Origin: Dama dama
Lineage: Eukaryota > Chordata > Mammalia > Artiodactyla > Cervidae
Direction of reading: 5' to 3'
NCBI RefSeq assembly: GCF_033118175.1
Contig: NC_083691.1
Location: 56,758,001-56,822,000 of the forward strand
DNA: 64,000 nucleotides
The notes under the pieces were generated by a model. That model was not told the DNA's origin. It did no database searches and worked only from the letters and a program-made list of their open reading frames with translations. Below, in pieces: positions 9,557-20,705 of this stretch (position 1 is its first letter; each line of letters opens with the position of its first letter). Position numbers and translations under genes: made by a program.

Positions 9557-9568
9557 AGAAATTCTCCA

Positions 9569-11425
9569 ACTAAAAATTAGTTGTGTGATCAAGATGTGTT
9601 TCCTTACCTATAAAATAAAGATACAAGAGACATCCTCCAGCCTTCATCAAGAAATACTGGGTGAGTAAACTAAGATAATAGATATGAGTGGTGGGTGGAA
9701 TTTGAAAAGTTAAAATGACTAAGCAAATTAAAATGAAATAATATTGAAAAGGAGCAAGACCTTATGGTCCTTTTCTGCCCACCCCTCCCACCCCGTGACC
9801 TCTGCCTGCTTTTTGTCTGTGGAAAACTTTAGTCAAAGAATAAGTTTAACAGAGAAGTAAGAAATGTGGAAACAATGGAAAACCATCAAAGTAGACTAAA
9901 TAATAATAATGTAGTTATTAAGCACAATCAAGGACCTTTAGCTCTTTCTCAAGGGCTACAGATAATATTCTGAGCCACATCCTGTGAGCTGTCTTATAGA
10001 CACTAAAACACCAGGTGGAGAAATTAACTACATGATGACCAGACTGTACCCGGGACATGAGCTGCCACAATTCCAAGACCTGACTGCCAAGAAATGGGAA
10101 CAAATGGACCCTGGAATTGAAGATTAACTGTACCTAAAACAACCAAGATGATGCTAGTCAGACCCCTGATGACCAATTTGAAGATGACTGTGTTGTTTCT
10201 ACATGTAAATGCTCCCCCCCAACACACACACACACACTCTGTCTATGAAAGCTCTCTCTGCCTGCTTGTTGGGACAGGTGGAGGTCAGGGTTGTTCTTTG
10301 GTCAGACATCCACCACCCCACCCCAGTTGCAGGCATTGGAAAGAAAGCAAACTTTCGTTTCTACCAACCCGGCCTGTTTATTGGCTTTTGAGTGATGAGC
10401 AGCCGGACCCCACCCCCACCATCCCCCACCAACTCTTCTGGTAACAATATGGTAGATGAAACTCTAAGAGGGGCTTGACTTGAGCCACTGTGTGCAGATG
10501 GGAAGAACTGCCCTTAATCCCAGGACTAGAAGGATGCTCTGGGATTTTTTCAGGCTGGGCTCCAGGACTCTCTAGGGGTCCTCAGAGTCCCTGTAGGGGC
10601 CTCAGTGGGAGGCCTGTCGGGAGGAGGCTCCTGGCTCTTACTCCTGTCGTCTCTAAAGCATTTCGGCTTTGATCTGTTTGTTATAATCAGCTCAGGACCA
10701 GATTAAGACTTTAAAGGCCCCAAATACTGAGAAACTACTATGCCTCCATGCCGACATAGAACTTGTTTTTAGTCCCTGACATTAAAGTAGCCCGTTTCTT
10801 GTTTTGCTGATGGAAACATTTTCACTGTGTTTATCTGAGTGGAACTTTTCTCTCTCCCTTTTGCTACTTTACTGCTGCTCTGAGCCTATGCTTAGTATGC
10901 CTTTTGGGTAATTATAGCATTGACTGGGGTTTCACAGTACATTTCATTTAAAAGGGAAGTTTCCCTGCTAAAACTTTTGATCAAATCTAATATCTGTTTA
11001 AATCCTCTCTCCAACAGCTCACCAAGTATTCCTCCAACTTTGGCTTTAACGCCTCCCATCCTGAAGATTTACTATCCACTAAATGACCCTGGCATATCTT
11101 CAGATTATTATTAGAAAGTCTTGTGTTGAGGCCAAACATGTCATCTTGAAGCGTCCACCATTGGTTGGTCCTCTGCCCCCAGGGTCACACTGAGCAAATT
11201 TAATCCTTTTTACACCCATCTGCCTCTGCTTAGCCAGGTGCTCAGGCGGAGTTCTTGGAGTCAACCTGTCTCCCTCTGTCTCCCCAATCCTGACTCCTCA
11301 AATCGTCTCCCCAGACAGTAATAGTAATGATGATGACAGTAATAATAATAGCCACACTTAGCTGAACTCATCAAAGTCACACAGCTGGAGGATTTTCTTT
11401 TATTTCTGCTTTATTTATTATTTTA
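9569..11425. other. Long unassigned stretch
   Basis: Nearly 1.9 kb without a recognised repeat body apart from an (AC)n run at 10222-10238 and a possible MIR-like scrap near 11340-11390. Open frames reach 98 codons, on opposite strands, with no domain features. It is the largest continuous low-repeat block in the first third of the window. Confidence 0.45.
10222..10238. repeat. (AC)n microsatellite, short
   Basis: About eight AC units after a C-run. Confidence 0.85.
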
Positions 11426-11995
11426 ATTTTTTTAGACTTTTTATTTTATGTTGAAGAGTAGCCTGCTAGGGGCTTCCTTGGTGGCTCAGGTGGTAAAGAA
11501 TCTGCCCGCAATTTGGGAGACCTGGGTTCGATCCCTGGGTCGGGAAGATTCTCTGGAGAAGGGAATGGCTACAGACTCCAGAGTTCTTGCCTGGAGAATT
11601 CCATGGACAGAAGAGCCTGGTGGGCTACAGTCCACAGAGTTGCAAAGAGTGGAGCATGACTGAGTGACTAACTCCTTCACCATAGCCAATTAACAATGTT
11701 GTGATAGTTTCAGGTGAACATTAAAGGGACTCAGCCATACACAGACATGTATCCATTTTCCCCTAAACCCTCCTCCCATTCAAGCTGCCACATAGCACTG
11801 AACAGAGTTCCCTGTGCTATATAGTAGGTCCTTGTTGATTATCCATCTTAAATATAGCAGAGTGTTTGTGCTGATCCCAAACTCCATGACTATCCCTTCC
11901 CCCCTGGTAACCACAAATTTGTTTTCTAAGTCTGTGAGTCTGTTTCTATTTTGCAAGTAAATTCATTTGTATAATTTCTTTCACTGCTGGACTGG
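11426..11995 (-). mobile_element. Bovid L1 3' UTR, antisense, interrupted
   Basis: Reads antisense as an L1 3' UTR: gttccctgtgctatatagtagg, ccttgttgattatccatc, ctgtgagtctgtttctattttg. The Bov-tA at 11469 lies near its end. Confidence 0.8.
11469..11683 (+). mobile_element. Bov-tA SINE
   Basis: Complete: ggggcttccttggtggctc, B box ggttcgatccctgg, BovB-derived tail gcctggagaattccatgg to gactgagtgactaac. Confidence 0.92.
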
Positions 11996-12938
11996 AGGAT
12001 TTTATTTATTTTTCTTTTCTTTTTACACATTTATTTGTTATTTATTGGACTGCAGGATTTTAGAACCAAATGTTAGTTTGATTCTGGGGTCTATGTTTCT
12101 GGCCTCTATATTATGCTTTTAACCTCCCCTCTAATATGAAATAAGCTCAAAGTTTTATCTCTTCAGAACATTCAGAAACCATTGGTTTAAGAAAAAACTT
12201 TCAAATGTCCCTCAGCTTTTGACAGTGAGGCGTTGTCTAGAGTCTAAAATATGGAATCAAGGCATCTTCATTTGTCATTCGAAGGCCATGCTCCTGGGTT
12301 GAATGGCTGTGAAGGGTCTGTTCCTCTCCTCACTTATGGAGGCCTCTCTGAGGTGTGGAGGTGGGGCTGTCATTTATGATGGCCTTTTGGCGGCAGGATT
12401 GGATCTGTCATCGGCCTTCTGGATCATCACTGATATCTTTGGTGATGTCCTGTCCACCCAGGGGACATGTGCCCTGTAGGAAGTTCATCGCTGAGTATGA
12501 GATGGTGTCATTGGCACCTCATTAAAGCCAAGGAAGGTGGGGGTTTCTAGTTGGCTTGCTTGGGTCCCATGCCAGTGCTCTGGCTTATAAGGAAAGCTGG
12601 GCAAGCAATTTCATGAGTTTCTGCTTCCTTGTTGTGAGGTGGGCTTCTCTCATCAAAATTTACAAGGATGAGAACTCTTCCAACGTAGGAAGAGAGAACA
12701 GATGCGATGAACTGAAAATGCCCATACCTCCATAGGTATGCTATTCCCCAGGTCTTTTTGTTTAATGAATCAACATATATTTATCAAGTCCAAGATCCCT
12801 GTAAGGCACAGCGAATGCAAAGGTGACTATCACATTTAGTTGAAACCTCAGATCTCCAAAGAGCTCAAGACCTTTCAGTTCCTATATGTCTTAACTGGGT
12901 TCTTCATTTACATGACCAGAGGTCAGACTGGGAGGTGA
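11996..12938. other. Unassigned intergenic DNA
   Basis: AT-rich at the left (TTTATTT runs near 12000-12050), otherwise average composition. No frame or repeat that I can support. Confidence 0.5.
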
Positions 12939-13066
12939 GGGGACTTCCCTGGCAGTCCAGTGGTTAAAACTGTGCTTCCACTGTAAGGGTGTGGGTTTGA
13001 TCTCTGGTCGGGGAACCAGGACTCTGCATGACAAGGAACATGGCCAACAGGGGATTTAAAAAAAAT
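12939..13066 (+). mobile_element. CHR-type SINE (short form)
   Basis: ggggacttccctggcagtcc, B box gtttgatctctggtcgggg, A-rich end near 13060. Confidence 0.85.
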
Positions 13067-13204
13067 TGGGGTGGTGGTGGTGAAGAAAGATTGATGTGAC
13101 TTGCCATATCTTCTCAGATTTAGAATGCCCAGCTAAAATCCCCAAACTCTTACCCTATATCCAGGGCTTACACAGGGCCGTCAAGGTGATCGTTCTAAAA
13201 CACA

Positions 13205-13241
13205 GGTAAAATTGTGTTTTCACACAATTTTGAATTTTACC
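13205..13241. repeat. Small inverted repeat
   Basis: aaaattgtg (13208-13216) pairs exactly with cacaatttt (13223-13231) across a 6-base loop. The outer ggtaaaat (13205) can alternatively pair with attttacc (13234). Confidence 0.8.
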
Positions 13242-13281
13242 TCCACAGCTTGGAAATCCTTGATTAATCTCTCTTACTCAG

Positions 13282-13502
13282 AGACTTCCCTGGTGGTCCA
13301 GTGGTTAAGAATCTGCCTTCCAATGCAGGGGACATGGGTTTGATCCCTGGTCAGTGAACTGAAATCCTGCATGCTATGAGGTAACTAAGCCTGACCGATG
13401 CAACTATTGAGCCTGCACACAACAATTAATACCCTTCACAGCAAAAAATTAATTAATTAAAAATTGTGCTTTCTTAAAAAAAAATAAAAAAGAACTCCAT
13501 TC
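13282..13502 (+). mobile_element. CHR-type SINE, internally shortened
   Basis: Head agacttccctggtggtcc, B box gtttgatccctgg, then cctgaccgatgcaactattg and an AATT/A-rich tail. TSD cttactcag at 13273-13281 and 13503-13511. Confidence 0.88.
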
Positions 13503-13575
13503 CTTACTCAGTTGGTAATCCATTCATTCACTCAAAGCATATGGGTACCTATTATGTGCCAGGTACAGTGCTGGA

Positions 13576-13641
13576 AAAGTGAAAGTATTAGTCTGCTCAG
13601 TCATGTCCAACTCTTTGTGACCCCTGTAGCCTACCAGACTA
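13576..13641 (-). mobile_element. BOV-A2 fragment
   Basis: Antisense tail portion only (ctgctcagtcatgtccaac, tgtgacccctgtagcc). Confidence 0.75.
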
Positions 13642-13867
13642 GACACTTGAACTATAAAGATGAAAGGCATGCGTCCAGCCACCAGGAGACTCAGGGTGTA
13701 GCCAAGGAGACAGATAGGAACACAATCACACTTGGAGAGATGGAGCACCCAGGGCTTGTCCTTGATGCCCCTTGCTGAAATGCCCTCCGCAGGATTGCAG
13801 CCCCCGGCCCCCACCCATCCCCATACCTGTACCTTGTGAATCTTGTACTTCCTTCAAATCAGATTTA

Positions 13868-14067
13868 CTAATGAGAACCAACTGTATAGCCAGGGAACTC
13901 TGCTTAATGCTCTGTGGGGACCTAAATGGGAAGGAAATCCAATAGCGTGGGGATATATGTATATGTACGGCTGATTCATTTTACTGCATGGTAGAAACTA
14001 ACATAATATTATAAAGCAACTATATTCCAATAAAGATTAATTTTAAAAAGTGAACCCTAAAAAAAAA
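13868..14067 (+). mobile_element. L1 3' end (5'-truncated)
   Basis: aatgagaaccaactgtatagc, cctaaatgggaaggaaatcc, gctgattcattttactgc, actatattccaataaag, A-tail. Flanks aatcagattta / aaatcaaatcta form a diverged TSD. Confidence 0.88.
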
Positions 14068-14851
14068 AATCAAATCTAGGTTCCTCCTTGGGAGATCTTA
14101 GATGGCTTGATGTGTTCTGAATGCTGAAATCCCCCCAGAGAGCTATATGGGGAGGGGGCATCTTTACTGTGAGTTTCCAGCAATGCCCTGTAGAACACAC
14201 CCTCAGTGGCTAATAGGATGACCCCTCTGATATCTCTCTTCCTCCCCAAATGAACACAGGTTTGGTAATGCCTCTCAGGAAGATGGAACACATTTTCATT
14301 TTTTACTACTCAAAGTATGATGAGGCTGTTACCAAGTTTACATTCACCATGTGCTCCACGTCCAGTAGGCACCCAGTGATACTCTGTGGGGTTTGTTTGC
14401 AGCCTCTTCTTCCAATGCAATCAGGCCTGTGTGGGGCAAGCCTAAGTGGGGGGCTCCCTAAGCCGACTCAGGGCTTAGAGAGGGCTTTGCTGCTGGGGGG
14501 ATGTTCTACCTCCATCAGTTTTCAGTGAGGAATCTGGGCCCAGAAGATAAAATAGTTTTCTGCCTGACTGAACTTGCCGCTTCTCAGATTGGCCAGCTAG
14601 CTTTGGTTTCTGGCCAAGTCCACGGTGGGCTTCCCTGCTTTGATGTGGTTTTGCAAGGGAAACATCCGCAGATGAGCAACAACCAACACATTTTTTCTTT
14701 TCTCTCTTAGTCCACATTGAGTTTTTCAAAAACAGTACTAATTAGCTTCTTGGAGCTGGTGGAAGCTGGGAGGCCACAGCCCTCTATAGGAGAGAGAGAA
14801 TGGATACAGGTCTCAGAGTCTGAATATCAGCAGAAACGTAGATTAATTTAG
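14068..14851. other. Unassigned intergenic DNA
   Basis: Overlapping frames of 69-92 codons on both strands at 14250-14729 show no family features. Composition is average. Confidence 0.5.
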
Positions 14852-15285
14852 GATATCATGTACAGATGTGAGAGTTAGATCATAAAGAAGGCTGAGAACT
14901 GAAGAAATGATGCCTTCAAACTGTGGTGCCAGAGAAGACTCTTGAGAGTCCCTTGGACTGCAAGGAGATCCAACCAGTCAATCCTAAAGGAAACCAACCC
15001 TGAATGTTCATTGGAAGGACTGATGTTGAAGCTGAAGCACCAATACTTTGGCCACCTGATGGAAAGAACTGACTCACTGGAAAAGATCCTGAGGCTAGCA
15101 AAGATTGAAGGCAGGAGAAGGGAGTGGCAGAGTATGAGATGGTTAGATAGTATCACCGGTTCAATGGACATGAATTTGAGCAAACTCTGGGAGATACTGA
15201 AGCACAAGGGAGCCTGGTGTGCTTCAGTCCGTGGGGTTGCAAAGAGTCAGACATGACTTAGCAACTGAACAACAACAAAGAATTT
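14852..15285 (+). mobile_element. BovB LINE 3' end
   Basis: RTE-clade non-LTR retrotransposon; the full element encodes endonuclease plus reverse transcriptase. This copy keeps the C-terminal coding end: a frame at 14942-15256 with RVPWTARRSNQSILKE and GHLMERTDSLEKIL. It ends with the BovB terminus gactt agcaactgaacaacaac, which Bov-tA SINEs share. Confidence 0.92.
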
Positions 15286-15344
15286 CCAAACAGTTGTTCA
15301 AATGTATGTCATTGGTGGAAAGGGGGAAGAGGGGAAATTTGGAA

Positions 15345-15450
15345 TCAGGAGAACTGGGTCCTGAATCACTCATGCTCCACCTCTTAGTGAAGGTGTGTGA
15401 TTTTAAGGTTTGAGCCTTTGTTTTCTCATCCATAAAACAGAGATTCTGAT
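15345..15450 (+). mobile_element. MIR SINE
   Basis: MIR core pattern in order: gggtcctgaatcac, tgtgtgattttaagg, tttgttttctcatccataaaacag. Old and diverged. Confidence 0.6.
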
Positions 15451-15708
15451 CGAAGGACTGATAGTCTCCAGGGAAATGATGCCTGTGGAAGTCTGTGTGA
15501 TCCGTAAAGCACCATCCATGTCAAGTATTAATCAGGGAGAAATACCAGTCCCCAAAGAAAAGAATTGTTCATTGATATTAAAGGCAAAAGACATTGATGA
15601 ATTATTTTTGAAAAAAGCTTTTAGTTGAATACCACATACTTTATACTGCAATGGCAACATTGCCTATGGAAATAGGTTTAAAAGCATATTCATAGTGTAC
15701 ACACACAT

Positions 15709-15921
15709 GTACACTGCGCTTCGTCACTCAGTTGTGTCCGATTTTTTGTGATCCCATGGACTGTAGCCCACCAGGCTCCTTTGTCCGATTCTCCAGGCAA
15801 GAATACTGGAGTGAGTCTCCATGACCTCCTCCAGGGGATCTTCCCCAACCCAGAGATTGAACCCAGGTCTCCCTCATTATAGGCAAATTCTTTACCATCT
15901 GAGCCACCAGGGAAAGTCCAT
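15709..15921 (-). mobile_element. BOV-A2/Bov-tA SINE
   Basis: Antisense: cttcgtcactcagttgtgtcc, gatcccatggactgtagcc, ttaccatctgagccaccag. Confidence 0.92.
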
Positions 15922-15939
15922 GAATATTTGAGTGAAGAG

Positions 15940-16023
15940 CCTATACCTTTTCCAGGGGATCTTTAACCAGGTTCTTCTGCATTGCAGGAAGATTTTTTAC
16001 CAGCTGAGCTACCAGGGAAGCCC
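15940..16023 (-). mobile_element. Bov-tA head fragment
   Basis: Antisense tRNA-like half only: ttccaggggatctttaacc, ctgcattgcaggaag, cagctgagctaccagggaagccc. It is adjacent to, but separate from, the copy at 15709. Confidence 0.8.
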
Positions 16024-16044
16024 TAAAAACATATTAACTTATCT

Positions 16045-16313
16045 TTTTATTTTAATATTTATTTTTGGCTGTTCTGGGTCTTTGCTGTTGCACTCAGGCT
16101 TTCTCTAGTTGCAGTGAGAGAGAACTATTCTCTATTTACAGTGCTTGGGCTTCTCATAGCAGTGGCTTGTCTTGTGGTGTAACATGGGCTCAGGAGTTGT
16201 GGCTCAGGGGCTTAGTTGCGCCATGGCATGTGGGATCTTCCTGGAACAGGGATGGACCCATGTCGACTGCATTGGCAGGTGGATTCTTAACCATTGGACC
16301 ACCAGGGAAGTCC
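16045..16313 (-). mobile_element. CHR-1-type SINE
   Basis: Antisense: tttttggctgttctgggtc, ggctttctctagttgcag, B box gggatggacccatg, ccattggaccaccagggaag. Confidence 0.9.
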
Positions 16314-16616
16314 ATGTCTTTTTTTCTTAATTGTAGGGAACATATCTTATTTTGAAACAATTGTGAATTCATAGGATGCTGGGGAAAAAATGAATAGGCA
16401 GGTCTAGGCACCCTTCTCCCAGCTTCCCCCAGGGGGAACATCTTGCTTGCCTATAGTACCGTATCAAAACCAGTAAATTGACGTTGGTATAGTGCACGGA
16501 ACTTATTTCACCAGTTTTACAAATACTCTTCTGTGTATATGCATAATAGTTCTGCATAATTGTATCCCACATGTAACTTTGTGTAACCACCTCCACAATC
16601 AAGATCCAGACAGTGG

Positions 16617-16761
16617 GACTTCCCTGGTAGTTCAGTGGCTTTGACTCTGAGCTCCCAATGCAGGGGCCCAGGGTTCGATCCCTGGTCAGGGAGCTAGAGC
16701 CCTCATGCCACAACTAAGACACAGTGCAGCCAAATAAATAAACGTAAAAAAAAAAAAAAAG
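16617..16761 (+). mobile_element. CHR-type SINE in the L1
   Basis: gggacttccctggtagttc, B box ggttcgatccctgg, caactaagacacagtgcagcc, A-tail. TSD aagatccaga at 16601-16610 and 16762-16771. Confidence 0.92.
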
Positions 16762-16988
16762 AAGATCCAGAACTGGTCTAACACACCAGGGCTCGCTCCT
16801 GCTGCCCCTTAACAGACTCACACTCTCCTCTACCCAATTCTCATCTCCAGGCAACCACTCATCTGTTCTCCATCACTATAATTTTGATATTTCAAGTGTT
16901 ATATAACTGGAATCATATGGTATGTAACCTTTTGAAATTGCCTTTGTTCACTTTATTCACCCAACTTAGTTCCCCTAAGCTCCCACAC

Positions 16989-17239
16989 TCTAGTACAATT
17001 GCCTGGAAAATCCCATGGACAGAGGAGCCTGGTAGGGTGCAGTCCATGGGGGTCGTTAAGAGTCGGACATGACTGAGTGACTTCCCTTTCACTTTTCACT
17101 TTCACATATTGGAGAAGGAAATGGCAACCCACTCCAGTATTCTTGCCTAGAGAATCCCAGGGACCAGGGAGCCTGGTGGGCTGCCGTCTGTGGGGTCACA
17201 CAGAGTCGGACATGACTGAAGCCACTTAGCAACAGCAGC
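16989..17239 (+). mobile_element. BOV-A2 dimer SINE in the L1
   Basis: Two BovA monomers head to tail. Each holds gcctggaaaatcccatgg/gcctagagaatcccagg and agagtcggacatgactga; the second ends in cagcagc-type tail. Exact 12-bp TSD aagctcccacac at 16977-16988 and 17240-17251. Confidence 0.94.
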
Positions 17240-17401
17240 AAGCTCCCACACAAGTTGTTACATGTATCAACAGTGTGTACCTTTTCTTTGCTGGGTAGTA
17301 TCATGATGTGGGTATATCACTATTTGTTCAAGCATTCACTCTCTGAAGGAAATTTGGGTTGCGGTTATTCCTGATAAGAGAAGAGAAGCATTTATTGGTT
17401 C

Positions 17402-17614
17402 CCATGGGTGTGCTCAGTCTTTAAGTCATGTCTGACTCTTTGAGACCCCATGGGCTGTAGCTCACCAGGCTCCTCTGTCCGTGGGATTTTCCAGGCAAGA
17501 ATACTGGAGTGGATTGCCATTTCCTTCTCCAGGGGATCTTCCCAACCCAGGGATTGAACCCACATCTCCTGCATTGGCAGGCAGATTCTTTACCACTGAG
17601 CCACCTGGGGAACC
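17402..17614 (-). mobile_element. Bov-tA/BOV-A2 SINE
   Basis: Antisense, intact from tgtgctcagtctttaagtc to accactgagccacctgg. Exact TSD catttattggttc at 17389-17401 and 17615-17627. Confidence 0.94.
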
Positions 17615-17627
17615 CATTTATTGGTTC

Positions 17628-18164
17628 ATTCAATAAATTTTAGAGGAGTTGCCCCATGTGCCAGCTTCTACGGTAAGTATTGGTGATGCAGCGGTAAATT
17701 AGAGAAAGACGATCAACCTGTAAATACAGAGGATGATTGCAGGGGTGATAAAGAATGCAAAAGGAATAAACAGACTGGCAGCCAGAGTGCGTGTGACTCC
17801 TTTAGAAAGGAGGCTGGCAGAGGCCCCTTGGAGGAGGCAACACTGAAGTCAAGACCTGACTGGGAGGAACCAATAATTCAAAAGCCCCAGTAAAGAGCCT
17901 GTAAGACAGCAGGCAGCGGGAACAGCAGGTGCACCCTGAGGTGGGCACGGGCCTGGTTGCTAGAGGAACAAAGAGGAAGCCAGAGAGGTTGCAGCAAACG
18001 TGGAGGTTGGGGGAGGAAAAGTGGGAGAAGCAGGCAGGGCCCATGGGCTGCAGGGAAGAATTGGGGTTTTAATCTAAGGCTTTCAGGCAAGGGAGGGCAG
18101 AATCCCATTAACATTTTAAAAGAGCACTCTAGAGTTGAGACAGCGGAGGTGTCACTTTGCTGAC
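17628..18164. other. Unassigned, possibly an ancient interspersed repeat
   Basis: The order 'ttcaataaatttta', 'ccatgtgccagc', 'ggcagcgggaacagcagg' and 'ttttaaaagagcactct' resembles an old mammalian repeat seen elsewhere. I cannot name it with confidence. Antisense frames of 78-80 codons here are proline/leucine-rich and unconvincing. Confidence 0.35.
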
Positions 18165-18310
18165 AAAGGTTTGTATAGTCAAAGCTATGGTTTTCCCAGT
18201 AGTCATGTAGAGATGTGAGAGTTGGACCTAAAGAAGGCTGAGCACCAAAGAATCAATGCTTTCCAATTGTGCTGTAGAAGACTCTTGAGAGTTCCTTGGA
18301 CTGGGAGGTA
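18165..18310 (+). mobile_element. BovB internal fragment
   Basis: caaaggtttgtatagtcaaag, gctatggttttcccagtag, gaagactcttgagagttcc: BovB coding 3' half without its terminus. Confidence 0.85.
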
Positions 18311-18548
18311 GGACATGTAGTGTCCAATTGCAGCCTCAGAAGTGGGGAGCAGTCTCTTTGTTCCTCTGAACCTAGGGTCCTCATCAGTGGCCTGTATATT
18401 CTGGTCAAAGGATGCTTTCCAGTCCCAGGACAAGTCAGTTCAGGACAAAGAAGCATTTCTCTGACTTCCCAGAGTAAAATTAAGGAGGGAATTTGAGGCT
18501 CAACAAATTCAGGGACTATTTAACCTCCTTTAAAATAGTCTGGGGAAA
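18311..18548. other. Unassigned spacer
   Basis: Follows the BovB fragment. No repeat or gene recognised. Confidence 0.4.
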
Positions 18549-18690
18549 GGACTTCCCTGGTGGTCCAGTGGTTAAGACTCTGCACTTCCATTGCTAGGGT
18601 CCTGGTTCAATTCCTGATCAGTGAACTAAGATCCCAGAAGCTGTGAGGTGGCCCAAAAAAAGAAAGAAAGAAAAGAAGAAGTGGAAGGGA
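18549..18690 (+). mobile_element. CHR-type SINE (short form)
   Basis: aggacttccctggtggtcc, B box ggttcaattcctgatc, tail of AAAG repeats (gaaagaaagaaaagaag). Confidence 0.88.
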
Positions 18691-18862
18691 AGAGATTTAA
18701 ACCAAACAATCTCTAAAATCCAACAATAGGAACTGACTGCATGCAGAGAGGTTATCCAAAAGCATCTGATGCTGGAGCAACACAGATTAATAAAACTTGA
18801 TATGCTCATTTTTAAATAATTCAGGAGTGGGGAGGCGGGGAATCAAAAGATGACTAGTATTT

Positions 18863-19140
18863 TACGACATGTGAAAGTCACCAGAAGCTCAAATTTCAGT
18901 GTTTATAAAGTTCTATTCGAACCTGTTTATTTGTTGACATCCTGTCTATGGTTAGGTTGGGAAGATCTCCTAGAGGAAGGCGTGGCAACCCACTCCAATA
19001 TTCTTGCCTGGAGAATCTCCATGGACAGAGGAGCCTGGCAGGTTGCAGTCCATGGAGTCTCAAAGAGTCAGACATGACTGAGGGACTAAGCATGCTTGCA
19101 TGCATAGCTGATTTTGCATTATGATGGCAGAGATAAGCGG
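18863..19140 (+). mobile_element. hAT-like DNA transposon fragment, interrupted
   Basis: Left block (gacatgtgaaagtcacc, tttcagtgtttataaag) and right block after the SINE (tagctgattttgcattatg, gagataagcggttgtgatag) match the internal order of the element at 59191-59985. Partial and old. Confidence 0.5.
18955..19098 (+). mobile_element. Bov-tA SINE, 5'-truncated
   Basis: Starts within the SINE at ggttgggaagatctcctag and runs to cagacatgactgagggac, ending in gcatg repeats. Confidence 0.88.
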
Positions 19141-19229
19141 TTGTGATAGAAATGTGTACTCTCTAGGGTTTATACAGGTTTAGTCACCCCTGTGGTGAAC
19201 AGACTCCCTCCCCTAGCCACCCCCCACCT

Positions 19230-20035
19230 TGTTGGCTGCTACATGGTATTCATGCCTCTGTGGATCCTTCCCTTTGAGGGAGGGTGAACCTTATTTCTAA
19301 CCAATAAATACATTGAAGGCTGTCACTCCCATGAGTGACAAGGCACTGTGACTTCCATCTTTCTAGCAGACTCTCTCTCTCCCTTTTCTCCTTTGGCAAA
19401 GCCAGCTGCTGTGTTATATGCTGTGCTATGAAGAGACCCATGAGACAAGAAACTGGGGCTATCTGGATCACTGCCAAGAGGAAACTGAAGCTTTCAGTCT
19501 GGCAACCTGTGAGGAACTAAATCCTGCCAACAACCACATGAACTTGGAAGTGGATCTTTTCCACCTGGAGCCTCAGAGACCCAGCCTTGGCAGACACTTA
19601 CTTCATTTGCAGCCCCATGAGAGACCCCACAGTAGAGAGCCCAGCTAACCTATGTCCCATCTCCTGACCCACAGAAATTGTGAGGTAAGAAATGTGTGAG
19701 TTTTTTTCTTTTTTTAATTTGGCTGCACCAGTTCTTAGTTGAGGCATGCGGGGTCTTTGTTATGGTGTGCGAGTTTTTTTGTTTGTTTGTTTGTTTTGTT
19801 TTTCAGTTGTAGTATGTGAGTATGTGAGATCTTTTTGGTTGTGGCAAGTGGGATCTTTAGCTGCAGCATGAGAACTCTTATTTGAAGCATGTGGGATCTA
19901 GTTCCTCGACCAGCGATTGAACCAAGCCTCCCTGCCTTGGGAGCTCAGAGTCTCAGCCAATGAACCACCAGGGATGTCCCTCAAATGTGTGTTGTTTTAA
20001 TTGCTAAGTCTGTTGTACTATCATTTTGCAACCAT
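19230..20035 (+). mobile_element. MaLR-type LTR (MLT1-like), interrupted
   Basis: Old ERVL-MaLR LTR features in order: tgacttccatctttctagc, gaatcct-type aaatcctgccaacaacc, gagacccagccttggcag, ctgacccacagaaattgtg, and after the SINE gttgttttaattgctaag. No internal region. Subfamily uncertain. Confidence 0.6.
19698..19980 (-). mobile_element. CHR-type SINE in the MaLR LTR
   Basis: Antisense, with an expanded (TTTG)n segment at about 19777-19800 and repeated gtgggatct motifs. Short TSD aaatgtgtg on both sides (about 19688 and 19983). Confidence 0.85.
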
Positions 20036-20563
20036 CAGTGATTACAAAACTGGGATTCAGACTTCCTCAAATATGGATGGTCTATGGGATTTCTTCTACA
20101 CAGACAAGATTTCTACATAGTTCCTCAGGAGCAAAGCAGAGGAGTGAAGCCAGGCTATGGCAGCCTTGGAGTTGTTGGAGGACCAGGTGGATGAAGATGC
20201 TTCACCAAAGACCCTAGGACAGCCAGAGATCCCAAATGGCCCCATTTAAATGAATCACCAAAAAGCCTGTTACTAAATGGAACAAGGTGAAACCCTTAGA
20301 TGTGTTTAGGATCCTGGGGTTCTGTGGCCCAGAGGCACTCTGGCCGCTTGGCTTGGAATGGTGAGCTGGGCTGAGACTTGAGGACCCCATGTGGCCTGTT
20401 ACTATAGGTCTTAGGCTGGAGTAGGAATCATGCTGTCTACACCATGGCTGCTCACATCTGTTCCCAGTGGTCAGCCCTTAATCAAGAGGAAACCCCTCCC
20501 CAGCCCACCCTCAACCAGACAAGTCAATACCTCAGAACCATCTAAGGCAAGAGAACAGAGACC
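20036..20563. other. Unassigned intergenic DNA
   Basis: No convincing repeat or exon. The frame at 20430-20663 runs into the L1 end that follows. Confidence 0.5.
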
Positions 20564-20705
20564 AGGATGGCCTAATCGGGAAGACAATCGTGGAAGAGAG
20601 GGTGTATGTATATGTTTAGCTGATTCACTTTGCTGTACAGTAGAGGCTAACACAGTGCTCTAAAGCAACTCTGCTCCAGTAAAGCTTTTTAAAAAAAGAA
20701 AGAAG
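20564..20705 (+). mobile_element. L1 3' end, short
   Basis: cctaatcgggaagac, agctgattcactttgctg, aaagcaactctgctccag, A-rich tail. Confidence 0.85.

Larger units (their letters stand above)
16330..17385 (-). mobile_element. Old L1 3' region, antisense, twice interrupted
   Basis: Blocks 16330-16616, 16762-16988 and 17240-17385 form one antisense L1: caccacctccacaatcaag, ccaggcaaccactcatctg, ggaatcatatggtatgtaac, tgttacatgtatcaacag, ggtatatcactatttgttc. Two younger SINEs with clear TSDs sit inside. Confidence 0.82.
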
